DNA of 64,000 nt from Vitrella brassicaformis (Eukaryota > Sar > Vitrellaceae), in NCBI GenBank assembly GCA_001179505.1, contig CDMY01000047.1, positions 1 to 64,000 on the forward strand, read 5' to 3'. Of this stretch, positions 10,552 to 21,911 are shown in pieces (positions within the stretch are counted from its first letter, which is position 1; each line of letters opens with the position of its first letter). The notes beneath the pieces are model-generated. The model saw only the letters and a program-made list of their open reading frames with translations, was not told the origin of the DNA and ran no database searches. A program made the translations under genes and the position numbers.

Positions 10552-11468
10552 ATGGTGGGCGCAGAAACCCATATGCACAAAGAGCACCTGACCCACAGAT
10601 CTGCCCGCAGCAGATTGTCGCATCACTCCTGCCTGCTCTGTCTGTTGTGTGTGTGTGTGCGTGTGTGTGAGCGCAGAAGCTGCACGTGTCTGACAAGGTG
10701 CCCCGCAGCGGCAAGGTGGTGGTGGCGGCCGAGTACAATGGCGTCAAGGTGGATGTCGTGACGCACAAGGAGGGCAAGCTGAGCAAAGATCTGCAGGACA
10801 AGAACCCCACGGGAGTCATGCCCTTCCTCGAGACCAACGATGGATCCACCATCTTCGGCAGGTCAGTACACTCAGTACTTACTGTACCCTCCCCTTCTCC
10901 ACCCATCCATATAAACATAAGGAGTAGACGACAGACACCACACGTACGTTTGTTTGCATGGCGTGGTGTGCTGGTGTGGTGTGTGGTGGGGTGCGCAGCA
11001 ACGCGATTGCGCGGTACGTGGCTCGTATCCGCAACGACACCGCCCTGATGGGCGCCACATTCGTCGACTCAGGGCTGGTACGACACACGAACACATCTGT
11101 TGTGCGCTGCACACCGCACCCACACACATGTGTGGTGTGGTTTGTCCACCAGGTTGACTCGTGGGTGGATTTCTGCGTGCACGAGTTGGAGGTGCCCCTG
11201 TGCTGCTGGGTGTACCCTCTGGAGGGCTCCGCCGACCAGCTGCCGGCCGCCCAGGCGCAGCGGGCCAAGGACGACGTGAGCAAGGCGCTGAAGGTGGTCA
11301 ACGAGCACCTGCTGCACCAGACCTTCCTGGTGGGGGAGGACGTCACCCTGGCTGACATCGTCATGGCCACAACACTCATGCCCGCGTTTGACAAGGCATT
11401 CGACGCCGGTCAGTCAGTCGGCCACTCATCTGAGAGTGGTGGTGGTGGTGGTGGTGTGGTGTGCGGAC

Positions 11469-11503
<35 letters not shown>

Positions 11504-13400
11504 AGAGTACCAGTCGTCCTTCCCCAATGTGGTGCGATGGTACAACACGTGCATCAACCAGCCAGGTCAGAGAGAGAGAGTGCATCTCATCTGGTGGGGT
11601 GGGGTGCAATGCAACACAAAACATACACACACACATACCTACCTGCCTGCCTAGCTGCCTCAGTACATGCATATCACGTGCTGTGTTGTTGTCTGTCTTG
11701 TGTGCGTCTGTCTGTCTGGTGTCTGTCTGGTGTGGGTCGATGTCCACCACTGCACTGCAGCGTTTTTGAAGGCGTGCAAGGCCAAGACTGCCAAGCCGGG
11801 GGAGGGCAAGAAGGACAAGAAGGCCGAGGCTCCCAAGGAGAAGGAAAAGAAAAAGGAAAAGGACACAGGTGGGTAACTAACATATATACGTACGTACCAG
11901 CATCGCATCAACTGTCTGCACACGCCACGATCCACACACAACAAAGATGACATACAGATGGGGGATTGGATTGGATTGTGTTGTGTCTATCTGTTGTGGT
12001 TTTGTTGTGTAGCGGCAGCGGCGGCAGCAGGCGGCGGCGATGACATTGAGGGCGAAGAGGCGCCGGCCAAGAAGCAGCCCAATCCGCTGGACCTGCTGCC
12101 GCCCGCCAAGATGGTCATGGACGAGTGGAAACGGGTCAGTGAAGGGTGGTTGCGTGAATGAATGCACTTAGCCAACCGTCGCCACGCACCCACACACACA
12201 CACACACGCACACGCACACGCGTGTCGATGTGTGTGACGTGACCCCTGCAGACGTACTCCAACACGAAGGATCTCTACGGCGTGGCGATGAAATGGTTCT
12301 GGTGAGGGAGTGAGCGAATGACCTGCAGCCAGACAGACAGACACACGCATCGAACGTCTGTGTTGTGTGTGCCTGTGATGTGCCCATCATCCCTGCCATC
12401 CATGGCACCACCAGGGAGAACTACGACCCCGAGGGCTACTGTCTGTATTTCGTCAAGTACGTCAAGGCCGAGGGCGAAGGCAAAGTCGGATTCATGACCT
12501 GCAACCTCCTCAGCGGCTTCATACAGGTAAGTGAGTAGCCTACTAACCTAACACAACTAACACAACTAACACAACTAACACCAGCACCACACACACGTGT
12601 CACGTCCGTGTGTGTCATGTATGTCAGCGGTGCGACAAGTTGCGCAAGCACGGGTTTGCCGTCATGGACGTGGTCGGCGGAGACGGTGAGTCAGTGAAGG
12701 AGTGAGTGAGCTGGCCACCCGACCCAACACACACAAGCCATGGATGGCCCATAAGCGCAGGACTAGCCAGCACCAACCAGGATGAAGAGTGATCATGGCT
12801 GCTCTGTGCCTCCATGCCATGGATGCGATGCGATGCGGGGCAGGTGACTTTGACATCGAGGGTGCGTGGCTGTTCCGCGGCACCGAGATACCGCCCGACG
12901 TGCGTACGCATCACAGCCTCACACACACACACACACATGCACACGAATGCATTCAATGCGTGCACAGATAACTAAGTGGTTGGTTGCGTCCATTCCATCC
13001 TTCCTTGGTGTGTGGATGTGTGGTGCAGATGAAGGACCACCCCTCCTATGAGTATCACGAGTTCCGGTGAGGAACCAATGCACACAGGGAGGGGGGGAGG
13101 GTGACGGGGGGGGAGATGACCGAACAGCCACCACAGTGTGTGCTGTCTGTCCAATGAATGCGGTGCACTGCAGTGCGGTTGACCTGAACAACCCCGCCGA
13201 CAAGAAGCTGCTCGAGGACTATTGGTGTGCCGACGAGTAAGACGAGACGGATCACACTCGCACACCAACGCACCCCAGCCAGGGACAGACAGAAGCAGAC
13301 CATACACTCGTGTGTGGTGTGTCATGCACTGCATGGCATGGGTGTGCGCATCAGGATGGTCAACGGCAAGCCGATCGTCGACAGCAAAGTCTTCAAGTGA
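10552..13400 (+). CDS. EEF1G: translation elongation factor 1B gamma subunit
   Basis: Fourteen exons: 10552-10554, 10677-10861, 10999-11077, 11153-11408, 11506-11565, 11761-11868, 12013-12134, 12252-12301, 12415-12526, 12628-12685, 12844-12899, 13029-13066, 13174-13236 and 13355-13400. This gives 411 residues. The first coding exon is just ATG, joined to KLHVSDK. Residues ~1-210 form a glutathione-S-transferase-like domain (VAAEYNGVKV, NPTGVMPFLE, FLVGEDVTLADIVMAT). Next comes a Lys/Glu/Ala linker. The EF1G domain (LDLLPPAKMVMDEWKR, WFWENYDPEGY, VGFMTCNLLSGFIQR, GAWLFRGTEIP) ends at KPIVDSKVFK. The subunit anchors the nucleotide-exchange complex that recycles eEF1A-GDP. Exon 13 followed by GTAAGA hides an apparent TAA stop that splicing removes. 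Confidence 0.93.
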
Positions 13401-15052
13401 TGTGATCCACACACACACACACACACATCCATTCCATATCCGGCGAAATGCAGGGCTGTCCCGTCCCGTCCCCCATGCATTCATTCAATGGCATGACTGA
13501 TTGTTGGTTCACTTTGCCTTATCGTTCGTGGCTGGCTGGCTGGGGGTCTCTATATGCAATCTATGGATGGACTTTTAAAGGAACAAACAAATGAATGAGG
13601 TGGCCGGTGTGGTGTGATCTGACCGGCTGGTTTTTGCGTGTCGTGTGCATGACATGACATGAGCAAAGGTCCTGTGCCGGTTGGTTGGTGTTATCACATA
13701 CATGTTGGTGTCTGTGAGTGAGAGTGAGAAAGAGGGAGAGGGACAGGTAGGCGGACGGACGGACGGACATGGGTCCTACCTGTCGTTCAGTGTGTGTTTG
13801 TGTGCAAGCCAAGCACCATGGCTGCATCGCATCATCTAGACGGTGGTGCGGCCCTGAGTGCGATTTTCCATCCATCCATCCAGAGAATTCAGGAAGGACA
13901 GTTTGTGTGTCTCTGTGTGTGAGAGGTGGGCCCCGCTCTCGGTGCCCGACGTGCTGTCCCATCCCTCCCTCCCTCAATGTGCAATGCGTGTTTGTGTGTG
14001 CGCGCTGCTGCCTTTATGCAATGTCTGTCTCTGTCTCTGTCTCTGTGTGTGTGTGTGTGCGGACCAAGACAGGACAGGACGCACACATGACCGATGGCTG
14101 GCTGGATGGCTGGAAGGAAGGAAGCGAGCAACACATGCAATCAAACCAAGGGCGTGGCGTCCATCATGAAGCCCGTACCACACACAACACGCACACCCAC
14201 ACACACGTACATTTGTTTCCCCGTGAGTGATAAATAACACACTGACAGACACATCAATCACATCAGCTCTCAGTCGTCGCAAGGGCGATGGATGGATGGA
14301 TGCCAGCTGACCTGACAGAGTCACCCACCCACCCACGGCCAGCCGGAGCTGACTGATTGACAGCAATCCCTCCACCCACACCCACACCAGCACTCACTCA
14401 CCTCACCGACCCATACATACGTAACATAACATAAAGCAAAGAAAGCAAGCAACGAAAAAGCGGACCGACTGACTAACAGTAGGTGCTGGTGGGGCTGGGC
14501 TGTTTGATAGATACGTATGTACAGACAGGACACGGCACGGCATGGCACCCATCGATATCCTCGGGAGGGAGGACACACATCCATCCATCCATCCAGGCAG
14601 GCAGGCAGGCACACCTGTGCCGTGCGTGTCTTTCTTTTGACAGATCCTCTCTCTCGTTTGACACGAGGGAGGACGCGGGCCAGCAACACTCACACACAGA
14701 GAGATCGATGTCACAGACAGACAGACAGACAGACCTGCATGCGGTACGGTGTGCCACCACCGCAGAATCCCGCAGGACTTTTAACACAGATCGGATCGGC
14801 TTCTGTGTGTCACGATGTGCATCCGTCCAGCCGGCCACACTGACTGGCTGGCTGGGTCGTGTCGTCAAGTCCTGATAGTCTGCAGCTCCATCGCCGCCGA
14901 CCTATCCTCAAGCAACAACGCCTCGTCAACACGACTGGCCACAGACACAGACACAGGGAGACGACGCATGCACTGCACGTGTCTCTGCCTGCCGTTTGTG
15001 CTGTGCCGTGCTGTGCTGTGCTGTGGTGGGCTGCGGTGTGTGGTTGGCTTAG
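13401..15052. other. convergent gene-poor spacer
   Basis: About 1.65 kb between the 3' ends of eEF1B-gamma and the aspartic protease. Rich in GGAC, TGTC, ATCC and AGAC short tandem repeats. I see no frame with splice-consistent coding sequence. Confidence 0.55.
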
Positions 15053-17850
15053 CTACTTGTAGTGCCTTCTGGCCTTCATGAAGAGCCACCACGCCGCCGC
15101 GGCCAAACCCACCACAATAAAAACCCACAGCGCCAGATTCATCAAGATGCAGTGGGCCATCCGCGCAAGGCTCCCCGGCTCCAGATAGTCCTTCTCAACG
15201 GGACAAGTCGCATCCGCCGGCAGCACCGACGCCGCCGACCGCACGAAGCCCATGCGGTTGTGGTGCGGGTCGGTGAGATCGAAAATGACGTAGTAGGAGC
15301 GGAGGAAGGTCATGCCGAGGATGACGGCCACTGGGAGGGACTCGCCCCGCTCGATGCCCAGCACACCCGTGCAGAAGCCGAAGGGGCGGCGGATCTCTAT
15401 CACATACTCTTCGGGGGCCACACACAGGGGGAAGGGATTGCCTGAACCAACCAACCAACGAACGAATGGACCAGATAGACGTGACGAGGGGCTTGCAAAG
15501 GGATCGGCGTTTCCATCCTTCTGACTGACATGTTGCGTACATACCTGCTTGGTCGATGATCTCCAGCCTTAGCCGAGGGTATGGTTCAGAAAACCACCCC
15601 ATGCGAGACGGACACTTGCAGTACTGACCGATCGACCGACCGACCATATACGCACGGTGGACGCCATGCACCGCACCGCACAGTCACACCAAACACACAC
15701 CCAACTGACTGTTGGTTGTATCATTAATGTCTGTGCGGTGCGTCCCTCGCTGTGCTGTGGCTGGCTTATGTAGATAGATCCATACCATCTCTAGTTGGTC
15801 GGTCATTCTGTTTCTCCTCGGTGTGCACAGCCGTTTGGCCATCAGCTGCTCTGCTAACCTGGCGGTCGTACCATACACACACACCAACTATATATGGTGT
15901 CGTCGGCTGGGCTGCCGTGTCCTACCCCACCCACGTACCTGACTACCTACCTACCTGTCGAATATGCGATGCTTCATGACGATGAGGGACGTGCCTGCAG
16001 TGAGACATCACGCACACACGTGGGTACGATGTGGGTTGATGTGTGTGTGGACAGGACAGGTAGGTCTGTCTACTCTACCTGAGTCGATGAGTGCTGGCAC
16101 CCTGTGTGGTTCGTCGCGGAAACTCACCTCCTCACCACTGCCACTCAATGCTGCACAGCACAGCACACCACAGCACATACATACACCACACCGGAGACTC
16201 CAAGACAGCACATCCGAATAAGAAACGCGCGCGCTCGTGTGTGCGTGCCGCCGGCTGAGCTGACCGATTCCGTTGATAGTTGCGTGCCACCCCCTCTTCA
16301 TGCGCATCCAGTAGGGGTCGCTGAAGGTCACGCCGGCCAGCATGGACGAATTAGACGAACTCGCGCTGGGCGGAAGAGGCGACGGCCTCTTGGCGTGCTG
16401 ATCCAACACTGCAGATATGATGGATGGGTGGCAGAGACACACACACATGGAAAGGATAGCAAACAAAGGTGAGGTGGGTGAAGATCGCAACGATTGATTG
16501 ATCGTCACTTGCACTGATTGCACTGATTGCACTGACATGGGTCTCCGAAGGTGAGTGCCGATCCGTGTGCGTCGGGTGTGAGGTAGAAGCTGAAGTGCCG
16601 CGGCATCGATGGGTTCTCGCGGAACAAAGACCGGATGAACGTCGACGCGTTACGCAGATGACGCTCCATGTCGGTGTAATGCGACAAACCTGCACACACA
16701 CACAGACACACACACACACACACACAGAGGTAGAGAGTGGGAAAGACATCCACACATAGCTAACGTGTAAGAAGATATCTATCAGTGCGGGGCGGGGCGG
16801 GCAAGCTGGGAGGCTTACTTACCGAGTATGCCGTCGGACATCATGATTGCCTGTGGTGACTCGTAGTCGGTGACCTCGAGCATGAACTGCCTCTCGACCG
16901 TCACGTTGCCTCCATCCACACCCACTATCGCAAGACGGTCCAGCAGCGTCCGGCCCTCGACTGCAGCAAGAGACCAACATATCCACCACACAAGCAAGGA
17001 AGGAACGAAGCCCTAATGACACGGTCAGTCCTCTCTCCTCTCTCACTGCAGTGCACTGCCTGACTTGAAGTGAGATCTCCGTATTTTTCGCTCTTGATCT
17101 GCCCCAGCCACAGGGCCGTCGATGACGCATCCACATCATAACGCTGCATGGCATGGTGGCATGGTGGCATGCCGTCCATCCATCCACACCACAGACAGAC
17201 ACGACACACCGTCGAGTTGATGTGATCCATGGCATGCCCTCCCTCACTGTGAATGAGTGAGTGTGAGTGCCATTTGTGCACTCACGTGTGCGCCTTCAGT
17301 GCATGTAGAGCAGCGGACACTCGGAATCCTAACACACATACACACACAAACACACACACAGAAGCACAGCAGAGAGAGGCTCACAGAAAGGAATTAATGA
17401 ACAGACAGGCAGGTGTTCGTCAGGCATGTGTGTGGATTCCTCTCTCCGTGCCTCCCTCACCAGACATCCGCACTGCCTGTGTCAGGGATCATGGTGAAGT
17501 TTTGCTCGTAGTTCAGCCTCGACTTGCCTATCTGCACCTCGAGCAAATACTGAGTCTCCTGATCGATGTTACATACATATCAAGACCAGGAGAAAGACAG
17601 ACAGACAATGTGGTCTTCACGGGAGTCGCCATTGGCCAATGATGTGGCGTACCTGGACGTTCTTGAGAGCGGCGGATGTGCCCGTCAGCCGTCTGCCGTG
17701 CCTGTCACTCCTCGGGTCTCTCGCGCGCCTCACCATGGGCACTCTGATCGATTTGACGCCGCCTGACGCCCAGCAGAGAGCGTCGAGGCCCAACACAAAT
17801 ATCAGGACGCCACAAGTCACTGCCGTCATTGTTAAGGAGCCACGCGTCAT
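15053..17850 (-). CDS. pepsin-like (A1) aspartic protease, type I membrane protein
   Basis: Twelve exons on the minus strand: 17850-17653, 17558-17461, 17328-17286, 17143-17065, 16960-16823, 16689-16537, 16408-16265, 16150-16079, 15994-15955, 15858-15786, 15623-15545 and 15441-15053. They give 501 residues and all phases close. A signal peptide (TAVTCGVLIFVLGLDALCWA) precedes the catalytic domain. The first active-site motif is DTGSADVW (D about residue 92) and the second is LIDSGTSLIV (D about 307). Other landmarks are SDGILG, FSFYLTPD, WHATINGI and the C-terminal VILGMTFLRSYYVIFD with RMGFV. A final membrane helix (ALWVFIVVGLAAAAWWLF) and basic tail follow, so the enzyme would be membrane-anchored with the catalytic domain lumenal or extracellular. 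Substrate unknown. A Cys-rich segment (RCSTCTEG) after the first motif recalls, but does not prove, plasmepsin V/ASP5-like enzymes. Confidence 0.9.
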
Positions 17851-18263
17851 TTAAGGAAGAGAGTGAGATGTTTCAGAATCAGGGTTTGTGGGGTGCAGGG
17901 TTGGGTTTCAACCCCATGGATGTCGAGTGTCTGCGCTCACCGCAGCACATACAACGAACGAGCCGCTGACTTACATCATCCCTGATGCTCGATCAATCAC
18001 AGCACGCACTGCCTACCTGCCCCACGTAAAATCCTGTATGTGCTGCATGCATCGCGCACCACGCACACAACGCTGCGACGTCTACGACCCTGTAAAACTC
18101 CCAGGGCCGCAGATGTCGCTGCGCCGCTTGCGTCGTGCGTGATGCCGCACAGAAGGAGAAAACAACCAAAGCGTGCAACAACAGAGAGAGGGGCATTCAA
18201 CAGCATTCATTGAGACTCGCCCCCGCAGCATTCATTGTGCGCTAGCTGACATATCCTGCATTA
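17851..18263. other. spacer upstream of the aspartic protease
   Basis: About 410 bp between the protease 5' end and the 3' end of the twin-CX9C gene, both minus strand. It presumably holds the protease promoter. No coding sequence is supported. Confidence 0.5.
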
Positions 18264-18309
18264 TCAGGAAGTCGGCTGTGGCTTGATCCCCACAAGCTTG
18301 CTGCACACA

Positions 18310-18340
<31 letters not shown>

Positions 18341-19127
18341 CCGTGGACACACACACGAACGCCATAAATCAATCACCGAGCGCCCCTCCCTCCCCTCCCC
18401 TGCTCTGCTCTGCTCTGCGTGCCTTGATGTAGACATCTATCTCACTCACCCGAGGAATGTGGCGGCTTTCTGTGTGGTGGTTGGCTCGGGTGCCTTCCAC
18501 GTGAGCTTCTTGTACAGCCCCTCAGTGAAGTGGTGGCACTTGGACTCATCACGATGCTCCGTCATGCAGTCCATCCCAGACAACAACTCGCTTCGAAACT
18601 CCTTCACACACGCACACACACACACACGAGATGAAGCGGGAGCGGCAGCCAGTGCATATCATATGTCTGTCCATCCCTCCCCCCGCCGTCATCTCATCGG
18701 TATGTGTTCTCAATCGGGGCCTGCCTGCCTGCCTGCGTGTGACTTGGCTTGACTTGCCTTGTAGAGAGGGTGTTGTGGCGTGATGTATGTGTCGACTGGG
18801 AGGCCGGTGCACTGGCTGTGTGGGCTGCCCATCCCGCGGCACAGCATGTAGGCCCTGTCGTAGTGCTCGGGGTCATGCTTCATCGCAGACGTCATAGTGT
18901 ACTCGGGAGAGGCCGCAGACTCCAGCCGACGCGACGCCAAAAAGACCTGCAGGCAGGCAGGCAACACACACAGAGCAGGCAGCATCGGTGGGTGCGGAGG
19001 TGCACCCATCTCGTCTGTCTGCCCACCAGCGTCTCGGGATCTGTCGGAGTGGCCTGCACACCACACACACACAAGGAGGAATTCTCAACAGAAAATCTTC
19101 ACTGCGCCGAGTCCGTGAGGTTACCAT
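18264..19127 (-). CDS. twin CX9C protein, probably mitochondrial intermembrane space
   Basis: Five exons on the minus strand: 19127-19125, 19053-19027, 18946-18758, 18601-18450 and 18300-18264, giving 135 residues. The first coding exon is only the ATG, joined to ATPTDPETL. Two cysteine pairs each separated by nine residues (CRGMGSPHSQC and CMTEHRDESKC), about 28 residues apart, define a twin CX9C coiled-coil-helix fold. Such proteins are imported by MIA40 and act in respiratory-chain assembly or as complex subunits. No cleavable presequence is seen, as expected. Intron 3 uses a GC donor (AAG|GCAAGT). The subfamily (COX or complex I assembly, NDUFA8-like) cannot be decided here. Head-to-head with the gene at 19231. 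Confidence 0.7.
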
Positions 19128-19155
19128 TGCGCTTTCTTGCCGCTCTTCGCCTGAA

Positions 19156-19163
19156 AGCTCGCA
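19156..19163 (+). promoter_or_regulatory. AGCTCGCA motif in the 103-bp divergent spacer
   Basis: Exact motif on the plus strand, 68 bp upstream of the ATG at 19231, inside the spacer shared with the twin CX9C gene. Confidence 0.45.
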
Positions 19164-19230
19164 GCATGTTTGAGCTTGCGGATCTGGAGCTGGAGGTACC
19201 TCCTTGGGAAGGGAGGCCTGTTTGTTGAGG

Positions 19231-19956
19231 ATGGGTGGCGGCGGAGGGGACACCCTCAACAGCTTGTTTCCCGGATACAGAGACAAGATCTGGGCACGAC
19301 TATCGCCACAGGTAAGTATGTATGTCCACACAGATGCAGAGGGAGGGAGATGATACATGGCGGGCCCAGCACAGTGCCAAATAATACCTGGCTGCTGGCT
19401 GCTGTGCTGTGCAATGCAATGCAATGCAATGCGCTGTGGTGACTGTCTGCAGATCCGTCAGTATCTGATCCGGCGAGACAATGCCGGGTTCGAGTCGAGT
19501 ATGCACACGCTGTCGGTGGTGCAGCGGCAGAAGTACGCGGCCTTCTTCCAGTACTTGGCCGACCCCCTGAGGCCCTCCTACCAGTACCGCAAGCCGGTGG
19601 TGGACTACAAGCGGCAGGTCACCCGCGGCACCTACGTGCAGGGGCGGCACCTCTACAAGGCCGACGGCAAGGGCGACAGGCTGGACATGAGCAACCCCTC
19701 CAACCTCTGGGAGCCCTTCACGCCACAGGAGCAGGAGCAGCGACGCAAGAATAAGGCGCTCACCTTCGCCGTCTTCTTCTTTGTGATCCTCTCGTGGCCC
19801 ACATTCATCTGCCACTTCGCTCGCAACGACTACTTCATCCTCTGCCAAGCGGAGGGGCAGCACCAGCACCAGCAGCCAGAGCCAGAGGGAGAGGTAGAGG
19901 CAGAGGGAGATGGGGAGGGGGAGGGGGAGGGAGATGGCAGTGACGAGCGACCATGA
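19231..19956 (+). CDS. unidentified single-TM protein
   Basis: Two exons, 19231-19311 and 19453-19956, give 194 residues. The N-terminal ~130 residues are basic and aromatic (LFPGYRDKIWARL, QKYAAFFQYLADPLRPSYQY, SNLWEPFTPQEQEQRRKN). They are followed by one membrane helix (ALTFAVFFFVILSWPTFICHF) near residue 140 and a low-complexity Glu/Gly tail. I do not recognise the family. It shares a 103-bp divergent promoter with a probable mitochondrial intermembrane-space protein. That, together with its size and single helix, would suit an inner-membrane accessory subunit, but this is only inference. Confidence 0.7.
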
Positions 19957-20342
19957 AACACTCAGGTGAGGGCCGGTTGATTGAGGGCGGTGCCCGTCGG
20001 GCCTATATTGTCAGGCCTAGTTGCTTATCCTGTTGTGTGATGCTGTCCTGTCTGGCAGGAGAACGACTGAGTTTTCAATTGGCAGAGCTGCTGGTCCATG
20101 CCATGAGTGAGTGAGCAGTGGCAGTCAGTGGGTGAGTGGGGCATCGCATCATATCATGCATGGACAAGTGCATGGATTGCATGTATGCCAGTCAGTCAGT
20201 CAGTCAGTCAAACTCTCCATCCGTGTGCTTCATGACTGCCACGGGATTTGTTTGTCTTTGGTTCGTCAAGTCAATGATGGACGAGTGACTTCCGTTCGTG
20301 TAACGTTTTGCCATCGACCGACCCACCGAAAGTATTGATTTG

Positions 20343-20783
20343 ATGGATGACGCAGCAGACGATGGCGCCATCAAATCAGCGGCGGTGGTGCTGATAGAGG
20401 AGATCTCTGCCGGCGACGTCGGCAAGTCAGTCCGAGTGACTGGCCGCTGTGTGTCGACCTCTGAGCATCTGATCATCGCCGACGGACCCGCGCAGCTCGA
20501 AGTCATCGCCGACGGCAGGTATGTGCAGCTGAGTAGTGCCAAACCGTGCATCCCACCATCCATCCATCAGCCTTTGTCTGCGTGGTGTGGTGTGGTGTGC
20601 AGTGGGCAGGTGCGCGAGAATGACATGGTTCAGTATATTGGGGAGCTGGCGCGAGAGGAGGGCGAAGCAGAGGGGAGGCTGGTGCTCAAGGCGCGGGCAT
20701 TGCGGAACGTCGACGGCATCGACCTGGCCATGTACAAGAGGGCGGTGGCAATGCGCCGGAAAATGCTGGGCACGCAGCACTGA
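20343..20783 (+). CDS. TEN1: CST complex subunit TEN1 (OB-fold protein)
   Basis: Two exons, 20343-20518 and 20603-20783, give 118 residues, close to human TEN1 (123). After an acidic N-terminus the sequence shows an OB-fold pattern (SVRVTGRCVS, HLIIADGPAQLEVIA). The C-terminal half (YIGELAREEG, LVLKARALRNVDGIDLAMY, followed by a basic helix) matches the GEL-V-KAR-L-VEGMNL-LEQA pattern of TEN1. With CTC1 and STN1, TEN1 binds single-stranded telomeric DNA and helps DNA polymerase alpha fill-in. An RPA14-type OB protein is the main alternative, but the GEL/KAR/VDGIDL block favours TEN1. Confidence 0.7.
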   Translation: MDDAADDGAIKSAAVVLIEEISAGDVGKSVRVTGRCVSTSEHLIIADGPAQLEVIADGRYVQLSSAKPCIPPSIHQPLSAWCGVVCSGQVRENDMVQYIGELAREEGEAEGRLVLKARALRNVDGIDLAMYKRAVAMRRKMLGTQH

Positions 20784-20943
20784 CTGACTGACCGAACCAA
20801 CCGGGGGTATGTATCTCATGCCATTGGGTGGCCGGGTGTGAGCATATACATAGATAGGTGAATGTGCGCAGACGCCTGCACTGCGTGACCGGGACACGTG
20901 GTAGACCTCAGACTCGTGAGTGACTCATGAAGGGAGGAAGGAA

Positions 20944-21130
20944 TGTCTGTCCATGTTACGTAGTGTGAATTTCCTCGCTGTCATTTCGCTGCAGCGCCAC
21001 ACGGGTAACAGAGAAGGGCGACCTGATGGTACAGCCAATGGCAGTCTTGTTGCCATCGACTCTATCATCAGAACTCCCCGGCTCATTGCCAGTGCAGACA
21101 GTGCACTCAACGACCAACAAACAGTCGCTT
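20944..21130. repeat. dispersed repeat, copy 1
   Basis: About 190 bp closely similar to 54994-55190. Shared blocks include TGTGAATTTCCTCGCTGTCA, GCGCCACACGGGT and TACAGCCAATGGCAGTCTTG followed by TTGCCAT. On the minus strand both copies can be read through ESMATRLPLAV and TARKFTL, so a degraded coding element is possible. Copy 1 lies just before an assembly gap. Confidence 0.8.
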
Positions 21131-21192
21131 GCAGTTTCAAACATAAAAAGGTTCTCCATGGCTCTTTCTCATCAATCCGCCCACCCCTCACC

Positions 21193-21492
21193 NNNNNNNN
21201 NNNNNNNNNNNNNNNNNNNNNNNNNNNNNNNNNNNNNNNNNNNNNNNNNNNNNNNNNNNNNNNNNNNNNNNNNNNNNNNNNNNNNNNNNNNNNNNNNNNN
21301 NNNNNNNNNNNNNNNNNNNNNNNNNNNNNNNNNNNNNNNNNNNNNNNNNNNNNNNNNNNNNNNNNNNNNNNNNNNNNNNNNNNNNNNNNNNNNNNNNNNN
21401 NNNNNNNNNNNNNNNNNNNNNNNNNNNNNNNNNNNNNNNNNNNNNNNNNNNNNNNNNNNNNNNNNNNNNNNNNNNNNNNNNNNNNNNNNNNN
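21193..21492. other. assembly gap (300 N)
   Basis: Exactly 300 N, a fixed-length gap. The right edge is AAAA followed by about 30 C, which may be real or an artefact of gap closure. Confidence 0.99.
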
Positions 21493-21494
21493 AA

Positions 21495-21526
<32 letters not shown>

Positions 21527-21911
21527 ACACCCCACACAGACAGCATGGATGGGATGCAGAGAGACGAAGAGCCAGATAACAGACAGATGCGTATGTATGG
21601 GTGGGCAGCTGGCAGGCTGTCAGGTCAGCAAAATAGCCAGCCGCTATGCATACCCCGTGTGTGTGCCCGTGTGTGTGTCCGTGTGTGTGTGTGTGTGTGT
21701 GTTGTGTGTCTGTCCGTCCGTACCACAGAAACCCAGACAGACGAAAGGGCAGGAAAGCGGAGAGAAAGACACACACAGCACAGAGACGGAGGGAGGGAGA
21801 GACTGGACTTCAAACAACACAACACAACACAACACTCCATCACACGCACCTAGCAACACTCCCAACACGTCCATCCTTCTCAGCCACACTCTGTGTGTGT
21901 GTGTGTGTGTG

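Noticed and set aside
13221-13240. TAA after GCCGACGA as the end of eEF1B-gamma
   Set aside because: The GTAAGA is a good donor, and splicing to 13355 restores the conserved C-terminus ending KVFK.
21493-21526. Long poly-C run as a G-quadruplex or telomere-like element
   Set aside because: It directly abuts an N gap and is probably a sequencing or gap-edge artefact.
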